Positions 8,767-17,554 of a DNA stretch of 64,000 nt are shown here, piece after piece (position 1 is the first letter of the stretch; each line of letters begins with the position of its first letter). The stretch comes from BCD1 sp965230565 (GTDB lineage: Bacteria > Bacteroidota > Bacteroidia > Chitinophagales > Saprospiraceae). Location: NCBI GenBank assembly GCA_965230565.1, contig CBDDLH010000007.1, forward strand, positions 310,001 through 374,000, given 5' to 3'. Under the pieces are notes generated by a model. It did not search any database, had not been told where the DNA came from, and worked only from the letters and a program-made list of their open reading frames with translations. The position numbers were made by a program, and so were the translations under genes.

Positions 8767-11700
8767 ATGTCAGTTTTTAAAAAAATCAACTTGACCACCA
8801 TCCTCCTCATCCTGGGAGTTATGGTATTTGTAACCAATTGTAAAAGAAAAGAAAACCGGGCAGCAGAAATGTCGCCCAGTGTAAGTGCCTATGTCTACGG
8901 ATACACTTCGGGCATCATTTCCAAAGCTTCGCCTGTGCGCATTCAGTTTGCCAGTATGGTTGCCGATGCGAACATGGTAGGAGAAACAGCTGATGACGGT
9001 ATCGTTAGCTTTAATCCTTCAATAAAAGGCAGCTTCGTCTGGGAAAACGAACAAACTCTTCGATTTGATCCTGACCCGAATTTTGAGTCGGGAACTACTT
9101 ATGTAGCAACCGTAAATTTGAAAAAACTCATTGCTAATGTTCCGGCGGAAGCCAAAAGTTTTGAATTTGATTTCCGAATAAGAGATCAGTTCATGAATGT
9201 CAGTTTTAAAGGATTTTCATCGGAAAACCCCAAATCCCTTGAAAAGCAAAAACTCTCCGGCGAGGTCAGGCTCGCAGATATAGCCGATACCGAAAATATA
9301 GAATCCCTGATCACCGCCAACCAAAAAGGAAAAGACCTCCCCATCTCCTGGAACCACAATGCCGACCAAATGATCAGTGAATTTTGGATAGAAGGTATTA
9401 ACCGTGGGGAAAAACCCTCGGAAGTGGAAGTCAAATGGAATGGAAAATCGCTGGGCGTGGATCTCAAACAGGACAGATCCTTTGAAGTACCGAGCCTGGA
9501 TGACTTCAAAGTCACCGATGTGAGTATCGTCAGCGACCAGGAAAAATATATCCTGCTCAATTTCTCTGACCCCCTCCTGGAATCTCAAAACCTGGATGGA
9601 CTGATCACCATCTCCGATTATTCCGGCAGCATGAGATACCTCATCGAAGGGAATTTCGTACGCATCTACCCTTCCGGCTACCTTGCTGGCGAGCACACGA
9701 TAAATATTGCCACAGGGATTAAAAACGTTCAGAATAAAAGAATGAAGAACCCAGGCAACTGGGCCTTTAAATTCGAAACTTCCAAACCGGAGGTTATGCT
9801 TACCGGCAATGGAGTGATCCTTCCCAATTCCGAAGGCCTCATTTTCCCATTCCAGGCCATTGGCCTCAATGCCGTGGACGTGGAGGTCTTCAAGATCTTC
9901 AACAACAACATTCTGCAATTCCTTCAAAGTAATGATATTGACAGAGGACGTGGCAATAATCTGTACCGGGTCGGTCGGATCATCATGCGTAAACAAGTAC
10001 CCTTACAAAACTTAAATGCCAATGCATCTGCTGATGGATGGGCACCCTATGCCCTGGACCTCAGCAAACTCATCCAACGAGACCCTGAAGCCATCTATCA
10101 GATACGCATAGGCTTTAAGCCGGAATATGCAACCTATTTTTGTAACACCACTGAAGAAGAAAATCAGGACCTCACCGTAGTTGGTGAAACTGAAGAGGAT
10201 CTGGATAAAAGTATCATGGATATGTGGTATGGCCCCAATGGCTGGTACCGCGGATATAACTGGTCAGACCGCGAAGACCCTTGCAAGCCAGCCTACTACA
10301 ATTCCGATAAATTTGTCAGCAGAAACGTCATTGCCTCTAACCTCGGCCTGATTGTAAAAGGTCATTCAGACAAAACCTTTAATACGATTGTAACGGATCT
10401 GAGAGATGCCAAGCCCGTTTCGGGAGTGACGGTGGAATTTTTTGATTTTCAGCAACAACTCATTGGGAAAGGTCAAACAGATGCCAAGGGTATGGCTTCG
10501 GTCACCCTGGAAAGAGAACCTTTTGTAGTGCTGGCAAAGAGTGGCGGAGATCAGGGCTATCTCAAGTTACAAGACGGACAATCCCTTTCCTTAAGCCGTT
10601 TTGATGTTTCAGGAGCCAGAGCCCAAAAGGGACTTAAAGGCTTCTTGTATGGTGAACGTGGAGTATGGAGACCGGGAGATTCCATTTATCTCAATTTTAT
10701 TTTAGAAAACGAAACCGGGTCCCTTCCTGCAAATTACCCTATCAGCATGGAAGTTTCCGACCCACGCGGTCAGATCATTGAAAAAAGAAATGTTGCTGAA
10801 CATACCGAAGGCGTTTATCCATTACACTTCAACACCTCTCCCGATGCACCTACAGGAAACTGGTCTGTTTTTGTAAAAGCGGGTGGTGCTAATTTCCGAA
10901 AAACACTCAAAGTTGAGACCGTTAAACCCAACAGGTTAAAAATCGATCTTGATTTTGGTTCCGAAACGCTGCTGGCCGAGAACGAACCCCTTAAAGGTAA
11001 AATTGATGCTCGTTGGTTACACGGCGCTCCAGCCTCCAATCTTAAGGCGAAGGTCGAAGTACAGTTGCGTAGCTCCGGAACAAAATTTGACAAATACAAT
11101 GATTTTGTCTTCGATGATCCTGCAAGAAAAATCAGCTCCGAGGCTAGAACCATTTTTGACGGACAACTGGATGGATCCGGAAAAGGTAACATCAATACAA
11201 AAATTCTGAACAATAAACTGGTTCCCGGTAAACTGACCGCTTCTTTCAAATCAAGAGTATTCGAAAAAGGAGGTGACTTCAGTACGGACAATGTTTCATT
11301 CCCCTACTCTCCTTTTGATGTTTATACCGGGATCTCCATTCCGGTAAATCGCTATGGCAGCAAGCGGATAGATATGAATGAAGAAGAATCCTTGCAATTT
11401 GTTGCCGTGGATGAAAATGGAAAATCACTGGCCAACCGCAATCTCGAAATAGGCCTCTACCGCGTTCACTGGCGCTGGTGGTGGGATCGCGGATATGATA
11501 ATGTAACCCGTTATAATTCAGGCAACCATTATGATGCTAATGAGAAAGCTACCATAAGAACCAACAACCAGGGCATTGCCACCTGGGATGTCAAAGTCTC
11601 CCAATGGGGAAGATATCTGGTCCGGGTATGTGATCCGGTAAGCGGACACTGTTCCGGAGACTTTTTCTATGCAGGTTACCCTTATGATGATGGCAGTAAT

Positions 11701-14364
11701 CAAAGCAAGGAAGCTGCAGCTATGTTGAGTTTCAGTTCTGACAAGCAGAAGTATAATATCGGCGAAAAGGTCAAACTGAAAATTCCAATGGGCAAGACTG
11801 GACGGGCCCTCATTACGATTGAAAATGGCACAAAAGTTCTTCAATCTTTCTGGGCAGAAGCCAAAGAGGGTGAGAATGAGTTTGTTTTTGAAACCACCCC
11901 TGATATGGCCCCTAATGTTTATGCTCACGTCGCCTTGATTCAGGAACATGCTCAGGTAGACAATGACCTGCCAATCCGATTGTATGGTGTCATTCCGGTA
12001 ATGGTCGAAGATAAAAACACCCATCTCCAACCTAAATTGAAAATGGCTGACGAGCTGAGGCCGGAAGAGACCTTTGAAGTAGAAGTGAGTGAAAGCAGTG
12101 GTAAAGCCATGGCCTACACCATCGCTGTAGTTGACGAAGGTTTATTGGGATTGACCCGTTTCAAAACACCGGATCCCTGGAATACTTTTTATGCCAAAGA
12201 AGCATTAGGCGTGCGTACATGGGATATGTACAACTATGTATTGGGAGCCTACGGTGGAGAACTTGAACAGATCCTGAGTATTGGTGGTGACGGTGAAGTC
12301 GTCAATCCCGATAAGGAAGAATCCGCCAACAGGTTTAAACCGGTAGTTATGCATCTGGGACCTTTTTACCTTAAAAAAGGAAAGAAGGCCAAGCATAAAC
12401 TGACAATGCCTAATTACGTCGGTGAAGTAAGAACAATGGTGGTTGCTGCCAATGCAGACAAAGCTTATGGAAGTGTCGAAAAATCGGTTCCCGTCAAAAA
12501 ACCTCTGATGGTACTGGCTACCTTACCAAGGGTTTTAAGCCCCGGGGAAGAGGTATTGTTACCGGTAAATGTTTTTGCCATGGATAAAAAGGTAAAAAGT
12601 GCTTCGGTTAAAATAGAAGAATCCAGCGGTCTTGCGCTGATAGAAGGAGGCAACAGCCAAACCGTAAATTTCTCAAAACCCGGAGATCAACTCGTCAATT
12701 TCAGGGTTCGCATGAAAGAAATCGTTGGGGTTGCCAAGTTCAAGATATCCGCTACGGGAGCTGGAGAACAAGCTTCTCAGGAAATCGAGTTACAAGTCAG
12801 GAATCCAAATCCATATACTACAAGGGTATTTGACAAAGTTATCGCCGGCTCGGATATCTGGAATTTGAGTTTTGATCCTGTTGGAATGGCCGGAACCAAT
12901 GATGGAATTCTGGAAGTCTCCACGATTCCTCCCGTTAATCTTGGCCAAAGGCTGCAATACCTGTTGCGTTACCCATACGGTTGCATTGAGCAGACCCTTT
13001 CAGGAGGGTTCCCGCAATTATATGTTGACAAATTGCTGGAACTGGATGAAACCCAGAAAAAAGATGTTCCAAAAAATATCAGGGCCACCATTGATCGCCT
13101 GAAGCTTTTCCAGACTTCTACCGGAGGTATGGCTTATTGGCCTGGTGGCAGCAGCCCGAATCACTGGTCCTCCAGTTATGCCGGACACTTCCTGCTGGAA
13201 GCCAAAGCGCTGGGGTACTCCGTTCCTGCTAACCTTTTAGACAACTGGGCGAAATTCCAGAAAAAGGTAGCCAGAATGTGGAGGGTTGATGAAAATGATT
13301 ATGGTTTCTATAATTATCGCAGTAATGAATTAAGCCAGGCTTATCGTTTGTACACTCTTGCCCTTTACGGCCAACCGGAATTGGGAGCCATGAACAGACT
13401 TCGGGAGTCTGATAACCTGAGCTTACAGGCTCGCTGGAGACTTGCAGCAGCTTATGCTCTTAGCGGGAAACAGAATATCGCCAAGCAGTTGATCAATAAC
13501 GCAAGTATTGAGGTGGAGGATTACCAGGAATTATCTTACACTTTTGGTTCAGGGGTAAGAGACAGGGCCATGATCCTTGAAACCCTTGTTCTGCTAGATG
13601 AAAAAGAAAAAGCAGCCCAGGTTGTCAGGTATTTATCCGAAGAGTTGAGTAGCTCGAGATGGCACAGCACTCAAACCATCTCTTTTTCACTGCTGGCTAT
13701 TGGAAAATATGTGGGAGGCGCGGATGTTCCGAAAAAACTGGATTTTGCCTGCAAGATCGGAAATGGAAAAATGACCAATACCGGCAGTAAGAGCCCATTG
13801 ATGCAAATTGCTTTGAATGTGGACCAGGGGGATCACAGCATTGAAGTTAAGAACCCGAATGGTTCTCCGCTTTTTGCAAGAGTTATCCTCAGCGGACAAC
13901 CGCTTGCCGGCCAGGAAGAGGCTTCTTCCAAAGACCTGAAAATTGCCGTCAACTATAAAGATATGGACGGGAATTCCATTTCTCCGGAAGATATTCCTCA
14001 GGGAACAGACTTCATTGCCGAAGTCAGGGTCAGCCACCCGGACAGTCGCCCTATTCATTTTGATGAATTGGCGCTGAGCCAGGTATTCCCTTCCGGATGG
14101 GAGATCACCAATACCAGAATGGATGCAGTCCAGGCCTTTAATCCGGGAGATGCTGCTGACTATAAAGATTTCCGTGACGATAGGGTCAATACCTTTTTTG
14201 ATATGCGCAGAGGTACTTCCAAAGTCTACAGAGTCCAGCTGAACGCAGCCTATCAGGGTAAATTCTACCTGCCGGCCGTTTCCTGCGAGGCGATGTACGA
14301 CAATTCGATCAATGCCAATACGAAAGGTATGTGGGTCGTTGTGGGAGAGCCTAAGAGTATTTGA
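8767..14364 (+). CDS. Bacterial alpha-2-macroglobulin-like lipoprotein with thioester motif
   Basis: About 1865 aa from the chosen ATG at 8767, which gives a clean lipoprotein signal (MSVFKKINLTTILLILGVMV, lipobox Cys25 in FVTNC); the upstream in-frame ATG at 8722 would put 15 residues before it. It carries MG-type beta-sandwich repeats, a bait-like central region, and the internal thioester motif GCIEQ at about residue 1405 followed by an alpha-toroid segment (STGGMAYWPGGSSPNHW). Family members covalently trap attacking proteases at the cell surface or in the periplasm, often alongside PBP1c; no pbpC is next to this one. The thioester Cys and Gln are intact, so the trap should be active. A hairpin terminator follows. 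Confidence 0.93.
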   Translation: MSVFKKINLTTILLILGVMVFVTNCKRKENRAAEMSPSVSAYVYGYTSGIISKASPVRIQFASMVADANMVGETADDGIVSFNPSIKGSFVWENEQTLRFDPDPNFESGTTYVATVNLKKLIANVPAEAKSFEFDFRIRDQFMNVSFKGFSSENPKSLEKQKLSGEVRLADIADTENIESLITANQKGKDLPISWNHNADQMISEFWIEGINRGEKPSEVEVKWNGKSLGVDLKQDRSFEVPSLDDFKVTDVSIVSDQEKYILLNFSDPLLESQNLDGLITISDYSGSMRYLIEGNFVRIYPSGYLAGEHTINIATGIKNVQNKRMKNPGNWAFKFETSKPEVMLTGNGVILPNSEGLIFPFQAIGLNAVDVEVFKIFNNNILQFLQSNDIDRGRGNNLYRVGRIIMRKQVPLQNLNANASADGWAPYALDLSKLIQRDPEAIYQIRIGFKPEYATYFCNTTEEENQDLTVVGETEEDLDKSIMDMWYGPNGWYRGYNWSDREDPCKPAYYNSDKFVSRNVIASNLGLIVKGHSDKTFNTIVTDLRDAKPVSGVTVEFFDFQQQLIGKGQTDAKGMASVTLEREPFVVLAKSGGDQGYLKLQDGQSLSLSRFDVSGARAQKGLKGFLYGERGVWRPGDSIYLNFILENETGSLPANYPISMEVSDPRGQIIEKRNVAEHTEGVYPLHFNTSPDAPTGNWSVFVKAGGANFRKTLKVETVKPNRLKIDLDFGSETLLAENEPLKGKIDARWLHGAPASNLKAKVEVQLRSSGTKFDKYNDFVFDDPARKISSEARTIFDGQLDGSGKGNINTKILNNKLVPGKLTASFKSRVFEKGGDFSTDNVSFPYSPFDVYTGISIPVNRYGSKRIDMNEEESLQFVAVDENGKSLANRNLEIGLYRVHWRWWWDRGYDNVTRYNSGNHYDANEKATIRTNNQGIATWDVKVSQWGRYLVRVCDPVSGHCSGDFFYAGYPYDDGSNQSKEAAAMLSFSSDKQKYNIGEKVKLKIPMGKTGRALITIENGTKVLQSFWAEAKEGENEFVFETTPDMAPNVYAHVALIQEHAQVDNDLPIRLYGVIPVMVEDKNTHLQPKLKMADELRPEETFEVEVSESSGKAMAYTIAVVDEGLLGLTRFKTPDPWNTFYAKEALGVRTWDMYNYVLGAYGGELEQILSIGGDGEVVNPDKEESANRFKPVVMHLGPFYLKKGKKAKHKLTMPNYVGEVRTMVVAANADKAYGSVEKSVPVKKPLMVLATLPRVLSPGEEVLLPVNVFAMDKKVKSASVKIEESSGLALIEGGNSQTVNFSKPGDQLVNFRVRMKEIVGVAKFKISATGAGEQASQEIELQVRNPNPYTTRVFDKVIAGSDIWNLSFDPVGMAGTNDGILEVSTIPPVNLGQRLQYLLRYPYGCIEQTLSGGFPQLYVDKLLELDETQKKDVPKNIRATIDRLKLFQTSTGGMAYWPGGSSPNHWSSSYAGHFLLEAKALGYSVPANLLDNWAKFQKKVARMWRVDENDYGFYNYRSNELSQAYRLYTLALYGQPELGAMNRLRESDNLSLQARWRLAAAYALSGKQNIAKQLINNASIEVEDYQELSYTFGSGVRDRAMILETLVLLDEKEKAAQVVRYLSEELSSSRWHSTQTISFSLLAIGKYVGGADVPKKLDFACKIGNGKMTNTGSKSPLMQIALNVDQGDHSIEVKNPNGSPLFARVILSGQPLAGQEEASSKDLKIAVNYKDMDGNSISPEDIPQGTDFIAEVRVSHPDSRPIHFDELALSQVFPSGWEITNTRMDAVQAFNPGDAADYKDFRDDRVNTFFDMRRGTSKVYRVQLNAAYQGKFYLPAVSCEAMYDNSINANTKGMWVVVGEPKSI

Positions 14365-14408
14365 TGCTGGTTGCTGGTTGCTGGTTAGCTAGTTACTGGT
14401 TCAGTATT

Positions 14409-14443
14409 AAGCAATGCTATTTCTTTGAGAAATAGCATTGCTT
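14409..14443 (+). terminator. Rho-independent terminator after the macroglobulin gene
   Basis: A perfect 16-bp stem AAGCAATGCTATTTCT / AGAAATAGCATTGCTT with a TTG loop, followed by ATTTTTG. It lies 45 bases past the stop codon. Between stop and hairpin is a short CTGGTTG-type repeat, one of several in this window. Confidence 0.85.
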
Positions 14444-14469
14444 ATTTTTGATAGGTAAATATTTCAATT

Positions 14470-14745
14470 ATGGTCCTTGATGAAGAAATTATCCATAAAA
14501 AACTGAAAGCCTTAGATGGTTGGAACTTTATAGACAATGCGCTGGAAAAAGAATTTCAGTTTAAGGATTTCGTGGAAGCGTTTGGTTTTATGACGAAGGT
14601 AGCATTTTGGGCTGAGAAGCTCAACCATCATCCTGATTGGAGCAATGTATACAACAGGGTAAAAATCCGGTTGAATACTCACGATGCCGGAGGGGTAACC
14701 GAGAAGGATTTTAAACTGGCCTCACATATCGACCAGATATTTTAA
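14470..14745 (+). CDS. phhB: 4a-hydroxytetrahydrobiopterin (pterin-4a-carbinolamine) dehydratase
   Basis: A 91-aa protein of the PCD/DCoH fold. The signature EKLNHHPDWSNVYNRVKIRLNTHDAGGVTEKD (residues about 55-84) contains the catalytic histidine pair and the conserved HPDW and T-H-D segments; an N-terminal GWNF is also typical. It dehydrates 4a-hydroxytetrahydropterin, regenerating the cofactor for aromatic amino acid hydroxylases, or acts in pterin repair. No hydroxylase is nearby. Its ATG is only 27 bases after the terminator hairpin, so its promoter probably overlaps the hairpin region or it relies on read-through. Confidence 0.92.
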   Translation: MVLDEEIIHKKLKALDGWNFIDNALEKEFQFKDFVEAFGFMTKVAFWAEKLNHHPDWSNVYNRVKIRLNTHDAGGVTEKDFKLASHIDQIF

Positions 14746-14779
14746 CAAAGGAATTCGTTCTAATCAAAATTATTCACAA

Positions 14780-15595
14780 CTAAAGTTGCCCCATGATCCA
14801 TTCAAGTGTATATTTAAAAACCTGTTGCTGCTCAGGTTCATTGTGGATCTCATGGTACAGGCCTTCCCATTTTTTAAAGGTTGCTCCCATTTTTTCTGCA
14901 AACGTTTCACTTGATCCGGCCCAGGAAATCTGATCACCATCACCATGCATTATCAGCAGAGGATTTGGAGATTTTCCTTCATATTCATCCAGCCATTTTC
15001 CTCCATCCAGCAAATCCATTCCCAGGCTGGCAGATACTTTATTATGAACCAGAGGATCATTGATATACTTGGCAACTTCTTCCGGGTCTCTGGAAATATG
15101 ATTTGGATCAAGTCCGTTGGGTTGCACAAAGCCTGGATAAATGTTTCTCATCAATTTGCCAAGCCCGACCAGAACAGCAGATGGTTTATTTTTCAAAATA
15201 ACCGGGGGTGCACTGGCAATTCCACCCTTGATCGCCGGTTTCCGCCGGAGGACATGATTGAGCACCAGAGTGGCCCCCATACTATGCCCATAAAGGAAGA
15301 CGGGTACGCCGGAGTAATTTTGCTCAATGATTCCCAGCAAAGCATCCACATCATTCATCATCGCTTCAAAACCCGGACTGTGTCCACGAGGTCCTGCTGT
15401 CTGTCCATGCCCGCGATGATCAAAACCAACCACAGCAATGCCATTGTTTGTAAAAAAATCTGCAAAATGGTTATACCGGCTGATATGCTCTCCCAGGCCA
15501 TGAACCAATGCTATGACTGCTTTGGGTTCTTTCAATGACCATTCAACGGCAAAGAGTTCCTTTCCGTCAGCAGAGGTGATATTAAATGTGGTCAT
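14780..15595 (-). CDS. Alpha/beta hydrolase, monoacylglycerol lipase type
   Basis: A 271-aa serine hydrolase of the lysophospholipase/monoacylglycerol lipase family. The oxyanion HGLGEH is near residue 35, the nucleophile elbow YGHSMG near residue 108 holds the catalytic Ser, IMHGDGDQI near 218 holds the acid, and YHEIHNEPEQ near 247 holds the His. No signal peptide is visible, so it is probably cytoplasmic. It cleaves acyl ester bonds of small lipids. It starts 5 bases after the stop of the upstream secreted protein on the same strand, so the two are co-transcribed. No obvious link to the surrounding genes. Confidence 0.9.
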   Translation of the reverse strand: MTTFNITSADGKELFAVEWSLKEPKAVIALVHGLGEHISRYNHFADFFTNNGIAVVGFDHRGHGQTAGPRGHSPGFEAMMNDVDALLGIIEQNYSGVPVFLYGHSMGATLVLNHVLRRKPAIKGGIASAPPVILKNKPSAVLVGLGKLMRNIYPGFVQPNGLDPNHISRDPEEVAKYINDPLVHNKVSASLGMDLLDGGKWLDEYEGKSPNPLLIMHGDGDQISWAGSSETFAEKMGATFKKWEGLYHEIHNEPEQQQVFKYTLEWIMGQL

Positions 15596-15600
15596 AACGA

Positions 15601-16125
15601 TTAGTTTCTTTGGCCTTTAAGATAAGATATGACTCTGGCATCCGGATAAAGTTCCAGCAGAAATAATTCCATAAATTCATTGGCTTCATCCTGATACTCA
15701 AAATCCCCAATGGAGTAAGCGAAAGTATTTTCATCGAGCATTTCCTCGACGACATTCCCATGACGGAAAAAAATGATGTCATCATCAGGGAGCGGCTGGT
15801 CTTTTACGGACAGAATTTCAATTTTATAACCAGTGAACTCTTCCGGCAGGTCAATGATGGCAAAATTGTCATTTTGCATCATTGGTTCGGGTTCAAAGAA
15901 AAACCGCTTTTCCTTTTTTTCATAGGACTTGGGAACCAAAACGTCTTTTTGATCCACAATAATGATTTTCTTTTGTCCTTTTTCAAATGAATCCGCAAAT
16001 TCATCTTCAATATCTCCCGCCGAAAGGCTGATAACAGTATCTTTTTTTACTGTAGGAGTCTGCGACTTTAATACCAAAGGAAACAAAAAAATAATTGCAA
16101 TTAAGAGTTGAAATGTTTTGTTCAT
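15601..16125 (-). CDS. Secreted hypothetical protein with SPOR-like C-terminal region
   Basis: I prefer the ATG at 16125 (174 aa) because it starts directly with a signal peptide (MNKTFQLLIAIIFLFPLVLKSQ); the upstream in-frame start at 16164 would place 13 basic residues before it. The C-terminal 80 residues (YKIEILSVKDQPLPDDDIIF, then FAYSIGDFEYQDEANEFMELF) have the strand-helix-strand pattern and GdF...eA spacing of peptidoglycan-binding SPOR-like domains, but identity is weak. It is co-transcribed with the lipase downstream. The function is not established. Confidence 0.6.
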   Translation of the reverse strand: MNKTFQLLIAIIFLFPLVLKSQTPTVKKDTVISLSAGDIEDEFADSFEKGQKKIIIVDQKDVLVPKSYEKKEKRFFFEPEPMMQNDNFAIIDLPEEFTGYKIEILSVKDQPLPDDDIIFFRHGNVVEEMLDENTFAYSIGDFEYQDEANEFMELFLLELYPDARVISYLKGQRN

Positions 16126-16253
16126 AACGTAACTTTTCCGTACTTTTCTTTTTAATACACGCAATAGTTTTTCAGGTGAGATTTAACAAATTTACGAAAT
16201 AAAATCTTTCCTGTCTACCTAAGGTAATTTTCATTAAACACATTATAGTATCT

Positions 16254-16769
16254 ATGAAAAACAAACGTCCTGAAATTAATGATTACGCACCCTTTTACGA
16301 ACCTTACGTTAGTAAAATTGAAACTGATGACATCCTCAGCACTTTAAAGAAAGCCCTGGAGGAAAACCTTAATTTTTTAAGGTCACTGCCTGAAGAAAAA
16401 TGGAATTTCAGTTATGCTGAAGGAAAATGGACCATAAAAGAAATTATGGTTCACCTCATAGATGCCGAAAGGATATTTGCTTCCCGTGCCATCAGAATTG
16501 CCCGTCACGACAGAACACCTTTACCAGGATTTGACCAGGACGCCTATGCCCCATATATGGATGCCAATGACAGAACCATTGATTCTATTCTGGAGGAGTA
16601 TGAAGCAGTAAGAAAATCTACCATTACCCTCTACAAGAATTTTAATGACAAAATGTGGTTCCGGCACGGATTAGCCAGCGGCACCTCTGTAACCACCCTG
16701 GCTCTGGCCTATATCATCGCCGGCCACGAAGCACACCACTTCAAAGTTATCAGGGAACGGTATTTATAA
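16254..16769 (+). CDS. DinB-family metal-binding protein
   Basis: A 171-aa four-helix-bundle protein of the DinB/YfiT-like superfamily. Typical marks are EEKWNFSYAEGKWTIKEIMVHLIDAERIF, with the first metal His in MVHLIDAE (about residue 64), and the C-terminal AGHEAHHFKVIRERYL, with two further ligand histidines. Relatives are thiol-dependent S-transferases or damage-associated proteins; the substrate here is unknown. It is divergent from the secreted protein gene upstream and separated by a hairpin from the next gene. Confidence 0.82.
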   Translation: MKNKRPEINDYAPFYEPYVSKIETDDILSTLKKALEENLNFLRSLPEEKWNFSYAEGKWTIKEIMVHLIDAERIFASRAIRIARHDRTPLPGFDQDAYAPYMDANDRTIDSILEEYEAVRKSTITLYKNFNDKMWFRHGLASGTSVTTLALAYIIAGHEAHHFKVIRERYL

Positions 16770-16782
16770 TGCATAAATCAGA

Positions 16783-16831
16783 AATACTATTTTTTGGGAT
16801 TAGGAGTACTATTTTTCCAAAAAATAGTATT
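16783..16831. repeat. Inverted repeat AATACTATTTTTTGG / CCAAAAAATAGTATT
   Basis: Perfect 15-base arms at 16783-16797 and 16817-16831. The spacer itself contains another partial copy of the arm (AGTACTATTTTTCC). It sits between the DinB-family gene and the flavin-binding gene, ending 24 bases before the latter's ATG. There is no T tract. A related shorter hairpin precedes the gene at 61352, so it may be a dispersed 5'-region element and not a terminator. Confidence 0.6.
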
Positions 16832-16854
16832 CCTGGGCAAAAAGTAATAAAATA

Positions 16855-17499
16855 ATGAACACCTATAATAAAAATGAACGGAATACCGTCAAACGTGTTC
16901 CGAAGAGAGGTCATTATGACAAAAAAACCGTGTATGAGGTTTTGGATGCAGGGTTCGTATGTCAGGTGGCCTTTGTCATTGATGGTCAGCCTTTTATCAT
17001 TCCAACGATTTACGGACGAAGCGGTGATACCCTTTTCCTGCATGGTTCTGTAAAAAGCAGGATGATGACGAGTTTAGAAGAAGGGATACCGGTATGTATC
17101 AATGTAACCTTTACCGACGGTATCGTATTGGCCAGAAGTGCTTTTCATCACTCCCTGAATTACCGGTCAGTCTCTGTATTTGGGAAGGCAAAACCGGTAG
17201 CAACCGAACAGAAAAATGAAGCCTTTAAAGTCATATCCGACCAGATTCTAAAAGGCAGATGGGAAGAAGCAAGACAGCCTACTCAAAAAGAAATGGACAT
17301 AACCTCAGTGCTGGCTGTCGAGATAGAAGATGCTGTAGCCAAAATCAGAACGGGACCTCCGGTGGATGATAAGGCCGATCTGGAATTACCCATTTGGGGC
17401 GGTGTGGTACCTATGACTACCATTTTCGGAACCCCAATCCCTGATGACCATAATCCGGAAGACAGGCCATTACCCGATAGTGTGAAACATATTATTTAA
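16855..17499 (+). CDS. Pyridoxamine 5'-phosphate oxidase-like flavin-binding protein
   Basis: A 214-aa split-barrel protein of the PNPOx-like (FMN or F420/haem-binding) group. Recognisable elements are VYEVLDAGFVCQVAFVIDGQPFIIPTIYGR (residues about 27-56) and the FMN-phosphate segment TLFLHGSVKSRMM, then VNVTFTDGIVLARSAFHHSLNYRSV. These proteins are often cytoplasmic nitroreductase-like or detoxification enzymes of unknown substrate. Its start follows a long inverted repeat; 55 bases separate it from the metalloprotease gene. Confidence 0.82.
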   Translation: MNTYNKNERNTVKRVPKRGHYDKKTVYEVLDAGFVCQVAFVIDGQPFIIPTIYGRSGDTLFLHGSVKSRMMTSLEEGIPVCINVTFTDGIVLARSAFHHSLNYRSVSVFGKAKPVATEQKNEAFKVISDQILKGRWEEARQPTQKEMDITSVLAVEIEDAVAKIRTGPPVDDKADLELPIWGGVVPMTTIFGTPIPDDHNPEDRPLPDSVKHII

Positions 17500-17554
17500 C
17501 CAGCATCCACCGTTATTTATTCGTGATGTTCTTTTTATATGCAAAAACTACATA

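Noticed and set aside
9217..9996. Long reverse-strand open frame (259 aa) inside the macroglobulin gene
   Set aside because: Antisense shadow of a strong forward gene; composition follows the opposite frame and it has no start context or family marks.
14945..15538. 197-aa forward frame across the lipase gene
   Set aside because: Overlaps the lipase on the opposite strand; the lipase motifs (GHSMG and catalytic acid/His) decide for the reverse frame.
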